NCBI GenBank assembly: GCA_002842035.1
Contig: PHBP01000010.1
Location: forward strand, 77,381-141,380
Reading direction: 5' to 3'
Length of the DNA stretch: 64,000 nucleotides
From: Candidatus Cloacimonetes bacterium HGW-Cloacimonetes-2
GTDB lineage: Bacteria; Cloacimonadota; Cloacimonadia; Cloacimonadales; Cloacimonadaceae
Positions 36,985 through 46,447 of this stretch are shown piece after piece (position 1 is the first letter of the stretch; each line of letters starts with the position of its first letter). The translations under genes were made by a program, and so were the position numbers. The notes under the pieces were generated by a model. It was not told the origin of the DNA. It did no database searches and was given only the letters and a program-made list of their open reading frames with translations.

Positions 36985-38313
36985 ATGGGGGAGATCAACC
37001 TAAAGCGTAATATCCTGGTAACAGGCGGTTTCCGGATTGCCATTATGCTGGTGATCTTTATCACGAGCTGGATTTCCACCCGCTTTTTGGGAGCAACGCT
37101 AAAAGGGCAATACAGCTACCTGATCACGCTGGTAGGCTTTATCTGGCTAGTGCTCGATCTGGGAATTCACAAGACCTATCCATATCTGCTCCGAAAAGAG
37201 CCAGAGCAAGCCGGGAATCTTTTTACCTGGGCATTTTTGCTCTTTCTGGGTGAAGTGGTCTTGCTGGGCATTTTGGGAACACTGTTTCTACCGCAGTGGA
37301 GCAAATTGCTGGGCTATGAATTTAACCTTCTGAGCATCTGGCTACTGATCGGGCTGATCGCTCTGAATCATATCTTCAACCTGATGCAGATGTTTTATCT
37401 GGGCTTGGATAGAATCAAGGAAAACTCACTGGGGCAATTCTTTAACCAAGTGATTATGCTGATTCTGGTGCTGGTGGCGGTGGTTTTTGCCAGAGAGCTG
37501 AACCGGCTGCAATATATCCTGATTGCCTCCAATCTTACAATGCTGATTGTGGTGATGGGATATGGCTGGAACTATCTCCGGTCAGGCATACCCAAAGCGT
37601 TGTCACCTATGAAGATGATCAGCTATTATCCGATGGGTTTTAGGGTCTTTCTATCCAGTTTGTTTATCACACTGCTTCTAAGAGCAGATGTGGTAATAAT
37701 AAAGCAGATAATGGGTTATCAAAGCGTAGGCATCTATTCTCTGGCAGCGCATATGGTTGATATGATGCAGCTTGCCTCCAATGTAGTAGGAGGTCTGCTA
37801 CTGGTAAAGCTGGCTGATACCGAGGATGAGATCAAGCGTTGGGTGCTGATGAAGCAGGTCTTTATTCTCTTTGTAATGCTTTTGGGTGCCGCCAATCTGG
37901 CATTTGTGGTATTGGGCAGTCCCTTGATTACCATCTTTTACGGTAAGGAATTCTCTGCCACATACAACGCATATTTGTGGTTGATCCCTGCAAGTTTTGG
38001 GCTTTCCCTGGGATCGCTCTTCAATACGTATCTCTGGAGCAAAGGCTTTCCGATGATCAGCGTGATCCTGCCTTTTCTGGCTCTTTTATCCAATATCATC
38101 CTGAACTACCTTTTGATCCCGGTGATGGGAATTGCCGGGGCAGGGCTCGCATCCAGCATCAGTTATTGCCTGTGGTTTATCCTGATCGTTATCTATGAAC
38201 AAAAGCTTTCAGGAAACAGAATGCTAAAGTATATGATGCCCAAAGCTGAAGATATTGTGATGGTGTGGGATACAATGAGCCAGTTTCTCAAAGGACTGAT
38301 AAGGAAGATCTGA
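36985..38313 (+). CDS. Wzx-type polysaccharide flippase
   Basis: The 442-residue inner-membrane protein has about 12 to 14 hydrophobic segments and the MOP-superfamily polysaccharide-transporter style (VTGGFRIAIMLVIFITSWISTRFLGATLKGQYSYL at the start; PASFGLSLGSLFNTYLWSKG late). Such proteins flip lipid-linked oligosaccharides. It follows serS after 3 bases and its TGA overlaps the next ATG (TGATG), so it and the asparagine-synthase-like gene form a coupled pair without any glycosyltransferases around. Confidence 0.85.
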   Translation: MGEINLKRNILVTGGFRIAIMLVIFITSWISTRFLGATLKGQYSYLITLVGFIWLVLDLGIHKTYPYLLRKEPEQAGNLFTWAFLLFLGEVVLLGILGTLFLPQWSKLLGYEFNLLSIWLLIGLIALNHIFNLMQMFYLGLDRIKENSLGQFFNQVIMLILVLVAVVFARELNRLQYILIASNLTMLIVVMGYGWNYLRSGIPKALSPMKMISYYPMGFRVFLSSLFITLLLRADVVIIKQIMGYQSVGIYSLAAHMVDMMQLASNVVGGLLLVKLADTEDEIKRWVLMKQVFILFVMLLGAANLAFVVLGSPLITIFYGKEFSATYNAYLWLIPASFGLSLGSLFNTYLWSKGFPMISVILPFLALLSNIILNYLLIPVMGIAGAGLASSISYCLWFILIVIYEQKLSGNRMLKYMMPKAEDIVMVWDTMSQFLKGLIRKI

Positions 38314-40016
38314 TGCTTTGCTTTGCACGGGCTATACGCCCTGTAAAGTCAATACTGCCCCTGGGGCTAAGCCCCATACTGGCAGAGGATAATCCAGCGG
38401 GTTACACGGATTACCTCTATCTGGAGGCTGGGGAGCAGAATCACTCTCTGCCGATCTTTACGAGTGAAGAAGGTAGTATGGCGGCTTTTGAGGGTGTGCT
38501 AATCAACCGGGACGACCTGATCAAGCGCTATGCAATGCCGGATCAAGTAGCGCTCCTGAGATTGGCAGCAGTTCGCCCGAGCATTGTAACAGAGTTTTAC
38601 GGGCAATTCAGAGCGGTCTTTTCCCATAATGGTTTGTACCGTTTCTACGTAAATCAGATCCGCAGCTTGCAGCTTTACTATTATCAATCGGCAGATTTGG
38701 TGATCGTGGCATCTTCACTAAAGCTTATCGCAGGCATACTTGCCAAAGCCGGGAGACCGGCAAGTCCGGATCCTGTGGGGCTCAGAGTTCTGCTCAGCTT
38801 TGGCTATATGCTGGAAGATTATACCAGCCTTTGCGAAGTAAAAGCTCTGAAAGCGGGTGAAATGCTGGAACTGGATGGCTTTGGCTTGTCACGCAAGGCT
38901 TATCATAGGTTTAATAATGAGATCATCCATCGGGATGAGAATAAAGCGCTCAAAGAACTCGACAGTCTGTTCAGACGAGCCGTGAAGCTCGATTTTAATT
39001 ATGATCTATCACTTGGCAGACAGCATCTGGCATTTCTATCCGGGGGCTTGGATTCGCGGATGGGGCTCTATACCGCAGTGAAAGAGGGATTCAAGGATAT
39101 TCAGTGTCTCAATTTTTCTCAGAGGGGATATGCGGACCAGACAATAGCTGAGCGTATTTGTAAAGAACAGGGTTGTGCACTGCATTTTAAGGCGCTGGAT
39201 GGCGGAGATTACCTACTCAGGCTTGAAGACAATGCGAGCTACAACGATGCTCAGATCATACTGCATGGATCAGCGCACCTCTATCAGGCAATTAGGGAGC
39301 AGGATCTTGAGCGTTTTGGGATACTGCATTCCGGGCAGATTGGCGATCTGATTTTGGGATCGTTTCTGGATCACGCTGCTCATAGTCCCGTTGATCCCGT
39401 TGCCACTGCTTTTAGTCATTTGAATACCGCTGCAATCTCTTTAGAGTTACGGGCACTCGGAGCGGATTATCCCAATCAGGAGCTATTTGCATTGTACAAC
39501 CGGGGCTTCAATTCGGCTTCCAATGGCGATTATGCCTGTGCTGAGTATAACTATGCCAATTCGCCTTTCCTGGAGCCGGCCTTTGCTCAGTTTGGGCTCA
39601 ATATCGATCCGGCATTAAGGGTGAATAACAGGCTTTATCGCCGGTGGTATATGGACTATTATCCCCAGGCTGCGGCGATCATCAGGGAAAAGACTATGCT
39701 CCCGGTATCAGCGAGTCCGGCTCTGGCGAGATTGGTGAGCTATTATGAACGGGCAAGCCGCAGATTAGGGAAGCTGCTGGGTAAGACGGGCTACTCAATG
39801 AATCCCTTTGAGCTTTGGTGGCATAGTAATCCTTCTTTGAGGGCTCATTTTGAGCCGAGATTCAGGCTCTCCGAAGAGCTGGAAGTCTTGCTCGATCGTG
39901 AGCTGGCAGAGCAGATTAGAGGGATTTATAAGAGCGGATCATTTACGGATAAGTTACAGGCTTATACGCTCTGCTATGGCCTGCAGCGTTTATCAGGCCA
40001 GGCATACTCAATCTGA
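38313..40016 (+). CDS. Asparagine-synthase-like protein without the glutaminase cysteine
   Basis: The 567-residue protein carries the ATP-pyrophosphatase signature FLSGGLDSRMGLYTA (about residues 247-261) of the asparagine synthase family. The N-terminal half resembles a class II amidotransferase fold (FEGVLINRDDLIKRY, EFYGQFRAVF), but residue 2 is Leu, not the nucleophilic Cys, so glutamine hydrolysis is unlikely. Relatives in polysaccharide clusters amidate sugars or have unknown roles. ATG 38313 is chosen since it overlaps the flippase stop and has AAGGA upstream. It ends directly against the convergent pseudokinase gene. Confidence 0.8.
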   Translation: MLCFARAIRPVKSILPLGLSPILAEDNPAGYTDYLYLEAGEQNHSLPIFTSEEGSMAAFEGVLINRDDLIKRYAMPDQVALLRLAAVRPSIVTEFYGQFRAVFSHNGLYRFYVNQIRSLQLYYYQSADLVIVASSLKLIAGILAKAGRPASPDPVGLRVLLSFGYMLEDYTSLCEVKALKAGEMLELDGFGLSRKAYHRFNNEIIHRDENKALKELDSLFRRAVKLDFNYDLSLGRQHLAFLSGGLDSRMGLYTAVKEGFKDIQCLNFSQRGYADQTIAERICKEQGCALHFKALDGGDYLLRLEDNASYNDAQIILHGSAHLYQAIREQDLERFGILHSGQIGDLILGSFLDHAAHSPVDPVATAFSHLNTAAISLELRALGADYPNQELFALYNRGFNSASNGDYACAEYNYANSPFLEPAFAQFGLNIDPALRVNNRLYRRWYMDYYPQAAAIIREKTMLPVSASPALARLVSYYERASRRLGKLLGKTGYSMNPFELWWHSNPSLRAHFEPRFRLSEELEVLLDRELAEQIRGIYKSGSFTDKLQAYTLCYGLQRLSGQAYSI

Positions 40017-42188
40017 TCAATCGCTGGGAATACCCAGATTTCGGTCTGTAACGCGATCGCTCTCCCGCACAATCTTCCAGCTTCCATTCTGATCAGCAAA
40101 TTCCAGATAAGAGGGATAGCTGGCCTGGAGATCATCAGCCTTGACATCCTTGTCAAAATTCACCCGAATTCTGCCGTTTTCTTTGTCGATAATCTCGATA
40201 TTGCGGAGATTTTGCTCGAAGTAATCATAGCTGGAATTTAGAACCAGATCTTTGTTGCCAGTACATTGGGAGGGGGAGAGGTATTCACCGTAAAAGAGGA
40301 CGTTGGATCCGTAGAGAGGGGTGAAGGCATTGATATCACGGTTGTTGTGAGCGTCATTCCAGAGAGTTGTAAGACGACGGATCTCATTGTGGGCATCAGC
40401 TTGGTTTGTATAGCTTTTGGAAGAGCTGGATCCCAGGCTGCGGCAGACGCGGAAGCCTATGTTTTCAAAGGCGGCCGAGGGTGCACGGTAGCTGCGGAAA
40501 GAAACCAGGCAGAGCCCGCTGTTGTAGATATATGATCCACCTCTCAGTGTGCGCAGATTACCCCGGGGTGGACCCAGCGGATCGTTCAAAGATTCGTTAT
40601 CATAAGGGGCATACCAATCCCAACACCACTCCCAGACGTTGCCGCTCATATCGTAAATACCCAGTTCATTGGGTTTGAGCATCTTCACGACAGATGTTCT
40701 GCCTCCTGAATTGCTCTCAGTCCAGGCAAACTCCAGGTGATTATCTCCACCGGCAAAGCGGCTGGGGATGTCATTTGTTCCGCCACGGGCAGCAAATTCC
40801 CATTCGGCTTCCGTGGGCAGGCGGTATCCATCTGCGCCATAATTGATGCTTATCTGATTGCTGTTGCTTCTTCTGCCGGTTGACCATAGAGCACTGTTGT
40901 AACAGGGAGTCAGGCCTTCCAGGATGGAAAGTTTGTCGCAGTAAGTGATAGCCTCGTACCAGGAGATGCTTTCTACCGGGCGATTTGGATCACGCCATTT
41001 GGATGGGTTGTAACCCATTACGCGTTCCCAGTCTGCTTGTGTGACCTCTGACATCCCGATATAAAACGGGGATAGGCTTACGGTGTGGGTGGGCTTGCCA
41101 CCTTCGGTGCCGAGATTGAAATCATCTCCCATTATGAAGCTGCCGCCTTGAACAAATGCCATACCGGGGATCTCCTGAGGAATAAAGGCAGGGGTTTTCT
41201 TCAGAAGTTTTGGTACAATTATCACACCGAGAATACCGATCAAGACGATTGGGATAGCTGCCAGCATCCACTTTGGGATCTTGGAAAAGAGGGAACTTTT
41301 TATCGCGGGGGAGCCAAAGGGATTTTGATTCTGAGTTTGCTCCAGCGGGGGAACCGGCTGCGGGATGGGAATAATCTGCGGGGCAGGCTTGTTTTCCGGA
41401 GCAGGAACCGGGGGTACGTTGTTTTCTATACCGACCAGTTTGGAATAGAGGCCTTCACTGCTGGCAAGGCGCTTCGAGGGATCCAGAGCAGTAAGATGCA
41501 CAATCAGGTTTCTCAAGTTTGGATTGAGGGTCATCAGTTTGTTCTGATCCAGACCACTGCCGCAGATTGCCTGCCTCATATTTGGTGAACCGGCGTCAAA
41601 AGCGTGATTCCCGGTAAGCATATACTGCGTACACAGACCCAGGGCATAAAAATCAGTTTGAGCTTCGGCAGCAGAGCCATAAAGCTGCTCCGGACTCTGA
41701 TAAGCAAGCAGGGAATTGTCCAGTCCCTGGTTATTGATGGCTTTATTGAGCAATGGATTGAGCAGATTGACGGCATCTGAGGAGCTTTCATCGATCAGGA
41801 TGTTCTCCGGCGATAGAGAGCCGTGAATCAGCATCCTTTTGTGCATATAAGCCAGTGCAGCATTGATCTGGGTGGATATCCTGATTACTCTGTCTTGGGA
41901 GAGTGGACCGTTTGTGCGGATCAGCTCTGCCAATATTCTGCCTTTACAGGCTCTGTAGATGGCAAAAAAGCCGGTCTCCGTCTCCAGTAGCTCTACAAAT
42001 TCACAGATATTGGAGTGATGTATGGATGAGGCAAGGGTCTTGATAGCCGGGATTTGACCGGCAATGACGTGTTGGGCGTTAAGCTCGGTAATGAGATATT
42101 CTGAACCATCTCGCTTTGCCAGCCAGGTCTCGCCGCAGTAGTTCTTGCTCAGGAAGCTGATAGCTTCATAACCAGAGACATTCTTCAT
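40017..42188 (-). CDS. Pseudokinase / membrane span / FGE-sulfatase domain protein
   Basis: A 723-residue protein in four parts. Residues 1-255 have the Ser/Thr kinase fold (HSNICEFVE, MLIHGSLSPENILI, YQSPEQ, TDFYALG), but HRD is HGS (122-124), the next Lys is Ser, DFG reads NPL (144-146), and no Gly loop or beta-3 Lys is seen, so it should be inactive. A Pro-rich linker and one membrane span (about 307-329) follow. Residues about 340-590 form a formylglycine-generating-enzyme-like domain (GGSFIMGDD, RLPTEAEWEFAARGG, DMSGNVWEWCWDWY, GFRVCRS). The last 120 residues look NTF2-like. The FGE part would lie in the periplasm. Last gene of the FHA/PP2C cluster; AGGAG 5 bases before ATG. Confidence 0.88.
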   Translation of the reverse strand: MKNVSGYEAISFLSKNYCGETWLAKRDGSEYLITELNAQHVIAGQIPAIKTLASSIHHSNICEFVELLETETGFFAIYRACKGRILAELIRTNGPLSQDRVIRISTQINAALAYMHKRMLIHGSLSPENILIDESSSDAVNLLNPLLNKAINNQGLDNSLLAYQSPEQLYGSAAEAQTDFYALGLCTQYMLTGNHAFDAGSPNMRQAICGSGLDQNKLMTLNPNLRNLIVHLTALDPSKRLASSEGLYSKLVGIENNVPPVPAPENKPAPQIIPIPQPVPPLEQTQNQNPFGSPAIKSSLFSKIPKWMLAAIPIVLIGILGVIIVPKLLKKTPAFIPQEIPGMAFVQGGSFIMGDDFNLGTEGGKPTHTVSLSPFYIGMSEVTQADWERVMGYNPSKWRDPNRPVESISWYEAITYCDKLSILEGLTPCYNSALWSTGRRSNSNQISINYGADGYRLPTEAEWEFAARGGTNDIPSRFAGGDNHLEFAWTESNSGGRTSVVKMLKPNELGIYDMSGNVWEWCWDWYAPYDNESLNDPLGPPRGNLRTLRGGSYIYNSGLCLVSFRSYRAPSAAFENIGFRVCRSLGSSSSKSYTNQADAHNEIRRLTTLWNDAHNNRDINAFTPLYGSNVLFYGEYLSPSQCTGNKDLVLNSSYDYFEQNLRNIEIIDKENGRIRVNFDKDVKADDLQASYPSYLEFADQNGSWKIVRESDRVTDRNLGIPSD

Positions 42189-42199
42189 AGATACTCCTA

Positions 42200-44176
42200 T
42201 CAGTGCTTTTTGTTTTTTACAGCCAAGTAGGCGACAGTGCCAAAGAGAATCATCATCAGTGAGATCACCACTAGATCTGCAGCTTTGTTATCGGCAGAAA
42301 ATCCCAGGTCTTTGATCAGCATACCGCCCGTATCTTCCAGAATCAGGAGCAGCTCAAAAGCCCAGCGGCTCAGCATTGTTCCGGAGAGGATCTTTACAAG
42401 GTCGCTGAAGTAGTCAAACTTGACGATCAGACCACCCATCACAACCTGAGGGATCAATGTGATTGGCACCAGTGCCATTGCAGCTTCGCCTGTTTTAACT
42501 ATTGAAGATATCAGTAGTCCCATCAGCATCGCTACCAATGAAGTGAGCCACAAGACCAGATAGAGACCGCCCCAGGCTATTTCAAGCTCCATAGACGCAT
42601 AGCCAAAGGCAGTTAGAATCAGACATTGCAGGGCACAAAGCATCCCCAGAATAGTGATCTTTGAGAATAGATAAGCAGGCAGACTGAGGGCTGCCTTGTG
42701 TTCCCTGCGAAAGATGGTCTGTTCCCCCACAATTTCTCGAGCAGAATTGGAGGTTCCCAGCCAGATTGAGGCAACCAGCATCATAAAGAGCAAGCCGGGT
42801 TTATTGGGTACTTTTGCTTTTCCGCTACCAAAGACCAATAGCATAAACAGCCCTATGATGGGTGCTTGCAAGAGAAGTATCAGGCTGCTGAAGTAATCCC
42901 GCCACTTGACCAGCAGATTGCGCGAGAGCAAGACCATATACTGGTAAAAGGCAGGAACAGTAAAGCGTCTCTTGCCCAAGACTGTATTTTCAGGTACATG
43001 ATTGATGCCTTCCAATACCATTTCCCGGTAGTATTTGCTTTCACGGTAACGCTGTTTTGGTTCCTCTTCGGGACAGCCCTTAAGGTACTTGATGATATCA
43101 TCGGGCTCACTCACATGGAAGTAAGCTGTAGCCTCTGAAGCAGGCCCATAATAAGCAAGTTTACCTCCAAGGCCCAGCACCAATAAGTGGCTAAAGAGTG
43201 AGATGTTTCGCTGGTCAATCTTGTGGGTAGTGAGGATCACGATATGTCCACGATCTGCTGTGCTTTTGAGCAGGATCATTACTTCATGGTCGGTACTGGG
43301 GTCCAAGCCGCTGGTTGGTTCGTCCAGAAAGTACAGGAGCGGCTCGGTAATCAGTTCCTGAGCCATATTGACCCGCTTACGCTGTCCTCCGCTGATGCCT
43401 TTCTTCTCGGGAGATCCAATCAGGACATCTCTGGATGAGGTCATATTGACCGATTGCAAGATCTTCTGGATTTGCGCTTCACGTTCATCCGGGCTAAGGC
43501 TCTCTCCCAAACGCAGTTTACTGGTATAAGTAAGGGATTCTCCCACTGTGAGTTCCCTGTGAATGATATCGTCCTGGGGAACATAGCCTATCTGCCCTTG
43601 GAAGGCAGTGGGATTATGGTGGACAGAGAGCCGATTGAGCATAGTAAGCCCACTTGTGGGAGTTAAATAGCCATTCAGCATCATCATCAGGGTCGTTTTA
43701 CCGCTGCCGGATGGTCCTACCAGGCCTACAAACTGTCCCGGCTGAAAGCAGAGCGAGATGTCGTCTATAATGGTCTTATCCTGCACTTTGAAACACAGAT
43801 TATGCGCAGTAAAGCGCAGATTGTCGTTCCAACGCTGCTGTGCCTGAGGGCGGATAATCTCGCCGAGGCGCAGCGGAAGCCCTGCGATTACTATCAAATC
43901 TTCCGGATTGATGGCAGTCCTGCTGATAGCTTTGCCATTTACCAGCGTACCATTTCTGCTCCCCAAATCTTCCAGGATCCACTGGGTACCCTGGCGATAA
44001 AGCCTTGCATGGCTGCGAGATACACGGACGTTGTCCAAGACCAGATCATTCTCCGGTGCTCGACCGATACTGTAGCTGCACTTTGAGTCCGATTGCGAGC
44101 TGCTAACGGGCTTTCCGCAAAATCCGCAAAAGCGGGAGTCTTCGTCCAGGTTCTGTTTACAATGAGGACATAGCAT
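42200..44176 (-). CDS. Zinc-ribbon/FHA/ABC transporter fusion (ABCG-like exporter)
   Basis: A 658-residue protein. Residues 1-25 hold a zinc ribbon (CPHC and CGFCG). Residues about 34-110 form an FHA domain (SIGRAPENDLVLDNVRVSRSHARL, LEDLGSRNGTLVNG), which binds phosphothreonine peptides. Residues about 120-340 are an ABC ATPase: GPSGSGKTT, ISGGQRKRVNMAQEL, YFLDEPTSGLD. The C-terminal third has six membrane spans of the ABC-2 type (NLLVKWRDYFSSLILLLQAP onward). The order FHA-ATPase-membrane is like ABCG half-transporters and mycobacterial Rv1747, which is controlled by Ser/Thr kinases through its FHA domains. Substrate unknown. Its start overlaps the upstream gene by 20 bases. Confidence 0.92.
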   Translation of the reverse strand: MLCPHCKQNLDEDSRFCGFCGKPVSSSQSDSKCSYSIGRAPENDLVLDNVRVSRSHARLYRQGTQWILEDLGSRNGTLVNGKAISRTAINPEDLIVIAGLPLRLGEIIRPQAQQRWNDNLRFTAHNLCFKVQDKTIIDDISLCFQPGQFVGLVGPSGSGKTTLMMMLNGYLTPTSGLTMLNRLSVHHNPTAFQGQIGYVPQDDIIHRELTVGESLTYTSKLRLGESLSPDEREAQIQKILQSVNMTSSRDVLIGSPEKKGISGGQRKRVNMAQELITEPLLYFLDEPTSGLDPSTDHEVMILLKSTADRGHIVILTTHKIDQRNISLFSHLLVLGLGGKLAYYGPASEATAYFHVSEPDDIIKYLKGCPEEEPKQRYRESKYYREMVLEGINHVPENTVLGKRRFTVPAFYQYMVLLSRNLLVKWRDYFSSLILLLQAPIIGLFMLLVFGSGKAKVPNKPGLLFMMLVASIWLGTSNSAREIVGEQTIFRREHKAALSLPAYLFSKITILGMLCALQCLILTAFGYASMELEIAWGGLYLVLWLTSLVAMLMGLLISSIVKTGEAAMALVPITLIPQVVMGGLIVKFDYFSDLVKILSGTMLSRWAFELLLILEDTGGMLIKDLGFSADNKAADLVVISLMMILFGTVAYLAVKNKKH

Positions 44177-44627
44177 TCCTGATCATCTCCAGATTGACTT
44201 CTTTCTGCATCTCGCGGTGGATTCTGATGCCCATTAAACTCACCGGGATGCGTGCTTTCAAGACCATATTTGGCGTCAGGAGTTCGCTGATCTTGGGTCT
44301 CCTGAGTATCTCGCCTGTAAGTTCTATAATAATATCATCGCCTTTGGATACACGATATTCTCGCTGGCTGTTTGCCCGGAAGATCGGTTCCTCACCCAGA
44401 TAAAGATCTGCGTCAAAGGGCAGTATCTTGTAGGGTAGGACGCCATTTGAGATCAACCTCAGAGAGATCACAGGCTCTTTTCCGGACCAATCGATACTCT
44501 GGAAACTAATGATCGGTTCCATATCTTCCAGAGCTTCCAGCCCCAGAAATCCTCCTACAGCCAGCAAGACAAGCGCAAACAGCGTTCTGATTACCAACGC
44601 GCCAACCGACCTCTTTCTTTTTGGCAT
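44157..44627 (-). CDS. Small membrane-anchored LEA-like protein
   Basis: The 156-residue protein has a basic start (MPKRKRS), one membrane span (TLFALVLLAVGGFLGLEAL) and an all-beta domain of about 120 residues (SIDWSGKEPVISLRLISNGVLPYKI, PVSLMGIRIHREMQKEV) reminiscent of LEA-type/WHy domains that sit outside the inner membrane. No known function; a scaffold or lipid-binding role is possible. It lies between the protease and FHA-ABC genes and overlaps the latter. Confidence 0.6.
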   Translation of the reverse strand: MPKRKRSVGALVIRTLFALVLLAVGGFLGLEALEDMEPIISFQSIDWSGKEPVISLRLISNGVLPYKILPFDADLYLGEEPIFRANSQREYRVSKGDDIIIELTGEILRRPKISELLTPNMVLKARIPVSLMGIRIHREMQKEVNLEMIRNAMSSL

Positions 44628-44633
44628 AATCTA

Positions 44634-45377
44634 TCAATCCAGTTGCTGCATACGTTCCAGACGCCTGCGTGCAGTCGGATGTGTAGAGATAAAGTCGTTT
44701 ACTGCATTGATCGTAGGATCCTCGATTTTGGGCTCAAACTGCTCCAGCCTCCTAAAGAAATCCAGCGCACCTTGCTTTGGGTAACCTGCCCTGCGCATCA
44801 GACGAAAGCCCAGTTCGTCTGCCTCTTGTTCCTGAGGCTGCGAAAAGGGACGCGAATAGATGTCGTAGCCAATCTGTACCAGTTCGCCCAAGTTAGGATC
44901 GATCTGACCGGCGCGAACGCCGTGCTGAATCTTATAAACACAGTGCTTCAGGTCTATATGTGCTATCTCGTGACCGATCACAAAGGCCAGCTCCGCTTCC
45001 GAACCGACAGCATCCAGCAAGCCTTTATTGATAAAGACCTTGCCTCCGGCGATGGCAAAGGCGTTGAATTCTGAATTTGAGACAATCGTGCACTCCCAAT
45101 CGAGTCCCTGGCGTGAGGCATTTGCCACTACCTTGCGAAAGATCTCATTGACCGGGAAACGTCTGTGAGTGCAAGGGCGTTCTGTCTTGATGATCTCTGT
45201 CCTGATCTGAGCTCCCAGTTGATTCTCCTCGGCATCTGTCAAAGCAGTAGCTTCCAACACAGCCTTATCGATTTCCCGGGAAATTTCCACTCCTGCGTTG
45301 TATAGATCGAGCAGGATGTCCTGAGCCCACAAGCTGCTACAAATCAATAGAATAAACAGTAATAGCTTAATTTTCAT
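44634..45377 (-). CDS. Exported M48 family metalloprotease
   Basis: The 247-residue protein has a signal peptide (LLLFILLICSSLWAQD) and a compact M48 domain: NSEFNAFAIAGGKVFINKGLL, the zinc motif HEIAHIDLKH, and the third ligand in QEQEADELGFRLM. Relatives such as BepA act in periplasmic quality control of outer-membrane proteins, or Oma1-like roles. ATG 45377 overlaps the PP2C stop (TGATG) with AGAGG 6 bases before; a TTG just upstream is possible. Confidence 0.9.
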   Translation of the reverse strand: MKIKLLLFILLICSSLWAQDILLDLYNAGVEISREIDKAVLEATALTDAEENQLGAQIRTEIIKTERPCTHRRFPVNEIFRKVVANASRQGLDWECTIVSNSEFNAFAIAGGKVFINKGLLDAVGSEAELAFVIGHEIAHIDLKHCVYKIQHGVRAGQIDPNLGELVQIGYDIYSRPFSQPQEQEADELGFRLMRRAGYPKQGALDFFRRLEQFEPKIEDPTINAVNDFISTHPTARRRLERMQQLD

Positions 45378-46447
45378 CAATCACCTCTCTGCGGTACGAT
45401 GCTCTGCCTTCCCTGAGAGGGAGAGTCATCAGTCTCGTCCGGTTTCATCGTCGGATTATCCGTAGTCTCGTTGGTTTCTTTCCCTGCTACGGGCTCAATT
45501 TCTTTGCTGGAGACACCGTCTTCTTCAGACTTGCTATCTTCAATCTTGATAATTGTTTTGGTCGCTTCGGGTTGCTTGTTTGAATCTTTGATCATCCAGA
45601 TATAAGCCCCGGCTACTACCAGAAAGAGCAGGATGCTTACGATCAGCAGGACCAGCCCCAGCCGTCCCGGCTTGCCATCCTCTTGCTTGGGCTCTGCTTT
45701 CGGAGGCAGATCTCCTGTATCAGCCCTGACGATCTGGATGGTGATATTATCATCACCACCCCGCTGTTTGGCGATCTCGACCATTGTATTGCACGCCTCT
45801 TGCGGTTCGCCCTTCATATAGCTCAGAATTTCGCTATCCTTGAAATATTCATAAAGCCCATCGCTGCAGAGCATCAGTTTGTCGCCTTTGTAAAGGGTTA
45901 ATGGTCCCTGGCAATCAGGGCTAAAGTCTTTTGCTCCCAATGCTCTGGTGATTCTGCTCCTCTGAGGATGATCGATTGCTTCATCTTCAGAGATAAGACC
46001 GTGATCGACCAGACCCTGCACATAGGAGTGATCTTTGCTGAGCTTTTGGATACGATCCCCTCTCACGAGGTAGAGACGGCTGTCTCCCACCCAGGCATAC
46101 CAATACTTCTGCCCTTTGATCAGCAGAACTACCGCCGTTGTGCCCATATCGGGGAGTTCAGGATTGAGCTGTTTCTGCTCGTCTATCTTCATTTGCGCCT
46201 GCAGGATGCTCTGGCTAAGCTCATACTTCTCGTCAAACATATGTCCCAGCCGGTTAAAGTGATTAGCTATCGCTTCCACAGCAGTCTGGGAGGCGATCTC
46301 ACCTCCGGCATAACCGCCCATCCCATCGCAAACGATGATCAATTGCCCAAAATCGCCGCTGTATTTGCCAAAGTAGTCCTGATTTGTATCCCGGACCATT
46401 CCGATATCGCTGCGATTTCCAAAGCTATAAGAGGATTTTATTGTCAT
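45377..46447 (-). CDS. Membrane-anchored PP2C-type protein phosphatase
   Basis: The 356-residue protein has a full PP2C catalytic domain (about residues 5-245): RDTNQDYFG, VCDGMGGYAGGEIAS, WVGDSRLYLVRGDRI, LCSDGLYEYF and GGDDNITIQIV supply the metal-binding Asp residues. A linker leads to one membrane span (LVLLIVSILLFLVVAGAYIWM) and an acidic tail of about 65 residues outside. It should remove phosphate from Ser/Thr in the cytoplasm, likely on the FHA-linked proteins of the same operon. It starts within the stop of the VWA gene (TGATG) with GGGAG upstream. Confidence 0.93.
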   Translation of the reverse strand: MTIKSSYSFGNRSDIGMVRDTNQDYFGKYSGDFGQLIIVCDGMGGYAGGEIASQTAVEAIANHFNRLGHMFDEKYELSQSILQAQMKIDEQKQLNPELPDMGTTAVVLLIKGQKYWYAWVGDSRLYLVRGDRIQKLSKDHSYVQGLVDHGLISEDEAIDHPQRSRITRALGAKDFSPDCQGPLTLYKGDKLMLCSDGLYEYFKDSEILSYMKGEPQEACNTMVEIAKQRGGDDNITIQIVRADTGDLPPKAEPKQEDGKPGRLGLVLLIVSILLFLVVAGAYIWMIKDSNKQPEATKTIIKIEDSKSEEDGVSSKEIEPVAGKETNETTDNPTMKPDETDDSPSQGRQSIVPQRGD

